Origin: UBA4658 sp002405485
Lineage (GTDB): Bacteria > Planctomycetota > Phycisphaerae > Phycisphaerales > UBA1924
NCBI GenBank assembly: GCA_036823255.1
Contig: DAISGC010000037.1
Coordinates: 1-34,868, forward strand
Length of the DNA: 34,868 nucleotides
Reading direction: 5' to 3'
The translations under genes were made by a program, and so were the position numbers. This document shows positions 31,544 to 34,868 of the stretch, in pieces (the first letter of the stretch is position 1; every line of letters begins with the position of its first letter). The notes beneath the pieces were generated by a model, which was given only the letters and a program-made list of their open reading frames with translations, was not told the origin of the DNA and ran no database searches.

Positions 31544-32998
31544 TCAGGCCCGGGCCGGTTGACCCGCGCCTGCCGCGGGCAGCGTGGCGGCTCTGCGAGC
31601 AAGTGCAAGAGCGCACATGGACCACACGACCAGATTGAGGGCAAGTGGGATGGGCAAGTCCCGCAGCAGCCCCTCGGACTGCACGCGAGCGACCCCCATG
31701 AGCGTCGGGTACACGGGGATGAGGACTACTCCCCAGCCGTGCAGGAACCCAAGCGGCGACCTTCCGATGTTCATGAACACCAGCGCAAAGACCGCCGGCA
31801 GCATGAACACGTAGTAGTGTCGATGGCACATGGGCGTGGCCAAGAGCATGACGGCGCAGAGCATGCCGACGCGCAGCGTGATCGCCAGCGCGTCATCCGG
31901 TCGTCCTCGGCCGATGAGCAGCGTCGCGATGAGCAGACCGATCGACACCGCCAGATGCGTCGGCTTGACCCATGCATCGGGCTTTTCCGGGCGCTCGCCG
32001 CGCGGCTCGTGGATGTGCATGAGGTTGTGCAACGAACCCTGGATCGACAGGTTGTCGGTATTGTCGAATCCGGCCCCGTGCTGCAGGCGTTCATCGCTCC
32101 CGGCGAGCCCGGCGAGGAGCACCTTGTCCATGAACGTCCACGTGGACTCATACGCTCGGACCGGGCCGAACACGAGGACCGGGATGACCACCATCACCGC
32201 GAGCCCGCACGCGCCATAGCCGATGATCGCTCGCCAGCCGCGCCGCGCGAGCACGTCAAAGACCAGAATGCCCGGGATGACCTTGATGCACGCGGCCATC
32301 GCCATGCACACGCCGCCCCAGAACGCCGGACCGAATCGCCGCGAGGGCTGGGAAGAGTCGGCGCCGAGGCGTGTTGCCTGAGCGAACAGGAAGATGCCCC
32401 CGCAGATGAGCACCAGCATGTGGAGGTTGATCTGCCCCTTGCTGAGCGTTGATCCGAAGTCGGGAGCGAGGCAGAGCATGGGCCAGAACCGGATGTTCCA
32501 CCACCCGCCGTGCGTCGGCTTGAGGGCACGGATGTTCGGATCGGCCGAGCCGCGCGTGAGCGTTCTGGCGAGCAGTTCAATCGACGCCGCGGCACACAGC
32601 ACGCTGAAGAAGTACCAGATCGCGACCGAGACCCAGTAGGGCATGTACCCGGAGGCCGCGGGGGTCTCTGGGCCGCTCGGCGTGGAGGGGAGCGGCTCGG
32701 AAACCGGCGCGTCAGCAAGTGGCACGAACGCCGCGGCGATCGCAGGCGGATAGAGGTACCTCCACCCGTTCTCGTCGGAGATCGACATGGGATCGACGCC
32801 CTCCCGCACCGCCCAGCCGGCGCGAAAGAAGACCCCGGCGTCGGTCATGCGCCGTTCGCTGAACGCCGACCGCTTGACGGTCAGCGCGCCAAAGAGCAGC
32901 ACGCCGATGATCAGAAGCACGAACGCGATCGGCTCCCAGGAGGGTCGGATGCCGACACCGGGATGGCCGAGCGGAGCGCGAGGTGTTCCTGAGGACAT
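31544..32998 (-). CDS. GT87-type membrane glycosyltransferase (DUF2029)
   Basis: 484 residues with about 10-12 membrane helices. The first extracytoplasmic loop, 'MTDAGVFFRAGWAVREGVDPMSI' then 'WRYLYPPAIAAAFVPLA', matches the pattern of GT87 polyprenol-phosphate-mannose-type transferases: an acidic residue after helix 1, then 'YPP' before helix 2. Further polytopic segments include 'LSKGQINLHMLVLICGG', similar to the 'GQ.N' motif of this family. The donor would be a polyprenyl-phosphate sugar; acceptor unknown. The ATG at 32998 is used. It is divergent from the GT2 gene across 190 bases and convergent with lipA. Confidence 0.85.
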   Translation of the reverse strand: MSSGTPRAPLGHPGVGIRPSWEPIAFVLLIIGVLLFGALTVKRSAFSERRMTDAGVFFRAGWAVREGVDPMSISDENGWRYLYPPAIAAAFVPLADAPVSEPLPSTPSGPETPAASGYMPYWVSVAIWYFFSVLCAAASIELLARTLTRGSADPNIRALKPTHGGWWNIRFWPMLCLAPDFGSTLSKGQINLHMLVLICGGIFLFAQATRLGADSSQPSRRFGPAFWGGVCMAMAACIKVIPGILVFDVLARRGWRAIIGYGACGLAVMVVIPVLVFGPVRAYESTWTFMDKVLLAGLAGSDERLQHGAGFDNTDNLSIQGSLHNLMHIHEPRGERPEKPDAWVKPTHLAVSIGLLIATLLIGRGRPDDALAITLRVGMLCAVMLLATPMCHRHYYVFMLPAVFALVFMNIGRSPLGFLHGWGVVLIPVYPTLMGVARVQSEGLLRDLPIPLALNLVVWSMCALALARRAATLPAAGAGQPARA

Positions 32999-33188
32999 GC
33001 AGCATCATTGGTGCCCCGCAAGCGGCTCGGCCGAGGTGAACCACGAGCGTCCGATCGTGACGCACCGAGACCGGCGCATGAGAACCGCGTCTCGCCGGCG
33101 ACGCGTTGAATCCGTTGCGTTGGGTGAATCAGCGGGCAGAAGATCGAGTCGCTTCGCCATCGCCACGAACACGCCGATACCTTTCACC

Positions 33189-34652
33189 ATGCCGCCCGAC
33201 TCGAACGCGACGCCCGACGTGAGCGTCGTGATCCCGATGTACAACGCCGAGACCACCATCGCCGAGTGTGTTCGCTCAGCGATCGCTTCTGGCGACTCAG
33301 CCTCGGCTGGTGGCGCACGCGTCGAGGTGATCGTCAGCGATGACGGCTCAACCGACCAGGGCCCTGAGATCGTCGAACGCCTTGCCGCCAGCGAGGCACG
33401 CGTCCGACTTCTGCAATCGCCGAACACGGGGCCAAGCGCGGCGAGGAATCGCGGGATCGATGCGGCTCGCGGCAGATTCGTCCGATTCCTTGATGCCGAT
33501 GATCTGGCCACCTCCGGAAGCAGCGCTCTGCTCATCTCCGCGGCCCACCGCACGGGCGCCGCGTGCGGCGTGTTCGAGCTCATGGACTCCGACGGTCGCT
33601 CGATGCACCGCTACTGCCCTCCGCACGCCGGCGACTGCGGCGTGATCGGCATCAACGAACTGCGACATGCCAACTGCTTCGGCACGGGCACCATGGTGAT
33701 CCGCCGCGAACTGCTCGATGGTGTTCGATTCGACGATCGCATGAGGCATTGCGAGGACTGGGCGTGCTGGGCGGCGCTCGCTCGCCGCGGTGTCCGCTGG
33801 CGCACGCTTCACCCCGGCGCCGCACCAGTGCAACGCTATCGCATCTGTTCCGGCGGCCTGAGCCAGCGCCCTGGCGACATGCTGGCGGGGGCGCTCCGCG
33901 TGCTCGATGACCAGGCCCTGCGCGACAACGCCGCGGTCCCAGCGTGGGCGATCGCCGCACAGGCGACGACCTTTGCAACCATGCTCGCCATGAGCGGTGA
34001 CGGCAGCGCGGCTTGTGAGGCAGCGCACAGGTTGTTGAGCGAACACATTGATCGTGAGCATCGCTACACGCCACAGGAGCTTGGCGATTCCACGATCTGG
34101 GCCGTGCTGTCGACGACCGACCAGCATCCAGAGGATTTTCAGGTCGACGCGCGATGGCAGATGCAGGCCGCTTCCTGGTGGCGACTTCTGTGCGATGCCG
34201 GTCGATTCACGCGAGGTGACCTTCATCACGCGCTCTCGCACCTGGCCCACTGTTTGATCTCGCCGCAGGCGATCGCCGCGGAACTCGTCGAGCGTACCAG
34301 AGACAGTCAGAGACCGATCGTGGTCTTCGGCTACGCGCAGCATGGACGCCTGATCGTTGAAGAGGCACGCCGCAACCAACGTGCGGCGGAGATTCGCGAT
34401 GACGCACTGGCGGCCGACGCCGGCTTGGCTCGGCAGTGCGGCGTGTCACACCTCTCCATCCGCCCGTGCGCCCTTCCGGTGGAGCCTGAGGCGATCCCCG
34501 TTGTTTCGATCGAGCAGCACAACGAACTGCTCGAACGCGAGGATCTCAGCCGAACCCGCGAAAACGGACTCACCTGGAGTCAAGCCCGAAACCGACTGGC
34601 GGCAAGTGCATTGGCAAGCCTTGAGCCGCTCCGAAGAAAGCTGGTGCCGTGA
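33189..34652 (+). CDS. GT2 family glycosyltransferase with an extra C-terminal domain
   Basis: 487 residues. The N-terminal GT-A domain (about 1-220) begins 'DVSVVIPMYNAETTIAECVRSAI' and has 'VIVSDDGSTDQG', 'SPNTGPSAARNRGIDAARGRFVRFLDADDL' (DAD metal motif; quoted here as key elements), 'GTGTMVIRRELL' and 'CEDWACWAALARRG'. A helical middle part follows. The last ~110 residues start with 'PIVVFGYAQHGRLIVEEARR', which resembles a Rossmann-type beta-alpha unit with a G-x-x-x-x-G loop, then 'LAADAGLARQCG'. Sugar and acceptor are unknown. The ATG at 33189 puts the first beta strand ten residues in; longer in-frame starts exist but add basic, non-conserved sequence. Confidence 0.9.
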   Translation: MPPDSNATPDVSVVIPMYNAETTIAECVRSAIASGDSASAGGARVEVIVSDDGSTDQGPEIVERLAASEARVRLLQSPNTGPSAARNRGIDAARGRFVRFLDADDLATSGSSALLISAAHRTGAACGVFELMDSDGRSMHRYCPPHAGDCGVIGINELRHANCFGTGTMVIRRELLDGVRFDDRMRHCEDWACWAALARRGVRWRTLHPGAAPVQRYRICSGGLSQRPGDMLAGALRVLDDQALRDNAAVPAWAIAAQATTFATMLAMSGDGSAACEAAHRLLSEHIDREHRYTPQELGDSTIWAVLSTTDQHPEDFQVDARWQMQAASWWRLLCDAGRFTRGDLHHALSHLAHCLISPQAIAAELVERTRDSQRPIVVFGYAQHGRLIVEEARRNQRAAEIRDDALAADAGLARQCGVSHLSIRPCALPVEPEAIPVVSIEQHNELLEREDLSRTRENGLTWSQARNRLAASALASLEPLRRKLVP

Positions 34653-34697
34653 ACCGCCGCCGGTGATAAGACCGTCGCCAACGGCCGCTGATGGGCG

Positions 34698-34703
34698 TAC
34701 ACT
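34698..34703 (+). promoter_or_regulatory. Putative -10 box of tRNA-Ser
   Basis: TACACT lies 24 bases before the mature 5' end of the tRNA, a normal distance for a short 5' leader. No good -35 is seen. Confidence 0.3.
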
Positions 34704-34727
34704 TGCCCCGCGAAAACCAGAATCCAC

Positions 34728-34815
34728 GGAGAGGTGGCAGAGTGGTTGAACGCGCCGGTCTCGAAAACCGGTACACGGCCTAGCCGTGTCGGGGGTTCGA
34801 ATCCCCCCCTCTCCG
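34728..34815 (+). tRNA. tRNA-Ser (anticodon CGA)
   Basis: An 88-nucleotide class II tRNA. The acceptor stem GGAGAGG (34728-34734) pairs with CCTCTCC (34808-34814), with G as discriminator. The anticodon stem CCGGT/ACCGG encloses loop CTCGAAA with anticodon CGA at 34762-34764, reading UCG. A long variable arm (ACACGGC...GCCGTGT) is characteristic of serine tRNAs. The T arm is GGGGG-TTCGAAT-CCCCC. The 3' CCA is not encoded. Confidence 0.97.
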
Positions 34816-34831
34816 CTTCACAATCGAGGGT

Positions 34832-34868
34832 CGTCAGTTTGTGCCTGCAAAACAGGCCTGAACCGACG
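34832..34868 (+). terminator. Long hairpin after tRNA-Ser, at the window edge
   Basis: CGTC-A-GTTTG-T-GCCTG, loop CAAAA, CAGGC-C-TGAAC-C-GACG folds into a stem of about 14 pairs with two symmetric mismatches, starting 16 bases after the tRNA. It could be the tRNA terminator; whether a T-tract follows lies beyond the window. Confidence 0.45.

Noticed and set aside
1..34868. CRISPR arrays, insertion sequences, integrases or rRNA genes
   Set aside because: I saw no regularly spaced repeats, transposase or integrase motifs, or rRNA-like sequence in the window.

Overview
The window is GC-rich, densely coded DNA that looks chromosomal. It carries housekeeping genes (glnS, purE, purK, lipA, tRNA-Ser), lipid A and heptose genes, MurJ and a large exosortase-linked exopolysaccharide locus. 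Together with many GTG starts, this fits a Gram-negative-type bacterium, most likely a member of the Planctomycetota of Phycisphaerae type. That placement is inferred from gene content, not from a marker-gene tree. Ten Ns flanked by C-rich junk show that this is a draft or metagenome assembly.

Layout. 1-2485: the N-terminal part of glnS (minus), a small CBU_0592-like membrane protein (minus), a DUF1801 protein with a basic tail, and an EamA transporter. 2504-4215: purE and purK, overlapping. 4233-6427: a CNNM/CBS membrane protein diverging from a methyltransferase. 6443-10185: a minus-strand operon maf - small membrane protein - lpxK - hldE (nucleotide house-cleaning, lipid A 4'-phosphorylation, ADP-heptose precursor). 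10424-12198: a nitrilase-family amidase and two PilZ proteins. 12214-30060: eleven minus-strand genes, in transcription order a Wza-like lipoprotein, exosortase, EpsI-like protein, a 1506-residue TPR protein, a Wzc-like chain-length/kinase protein, an NAD-dependent epimerase, a WecA/MraY-family glycosyl-1-phosphate transferase, an orphan ParA, VanZ, a CPA2-type antiporter and MurJ. 30401-34815: lipA, a GT87-type membrane glycosyltransferase, a GT2 fusion protein and tRNA-Ser(CGA).

How it fits together. The WecA homologue would load the first sugar phosphate on undecaprenyl phosphate and the epimerase would supply a nucleotide sugar. The Wzc and Wza homologues would control chain length and export across the envelope, with the large TPR protein as a likely periplasmic scaffold. 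Exosortase plus EpsI would process sorted surface proteins, although no protein with a C-terminal sorting signal is seen here. The two PilZ proteins keep the c-di-GMP-binding residues and are plausible regulators.

Main points of interest: the Wzc homologue has lost the Walker A lysine; an orphan ParA and a VanZ protein are translationally coupled beside the locus; several transcription units have a -10-like hexamer only 6-9 bases before the start codon, suggesting leaderless mRNAs; hairpins and a shared 11-mer occupy gaps inside the polysaccharide operon; and parA is broken only by an unmerged assembly overlap with homopolymer junk.
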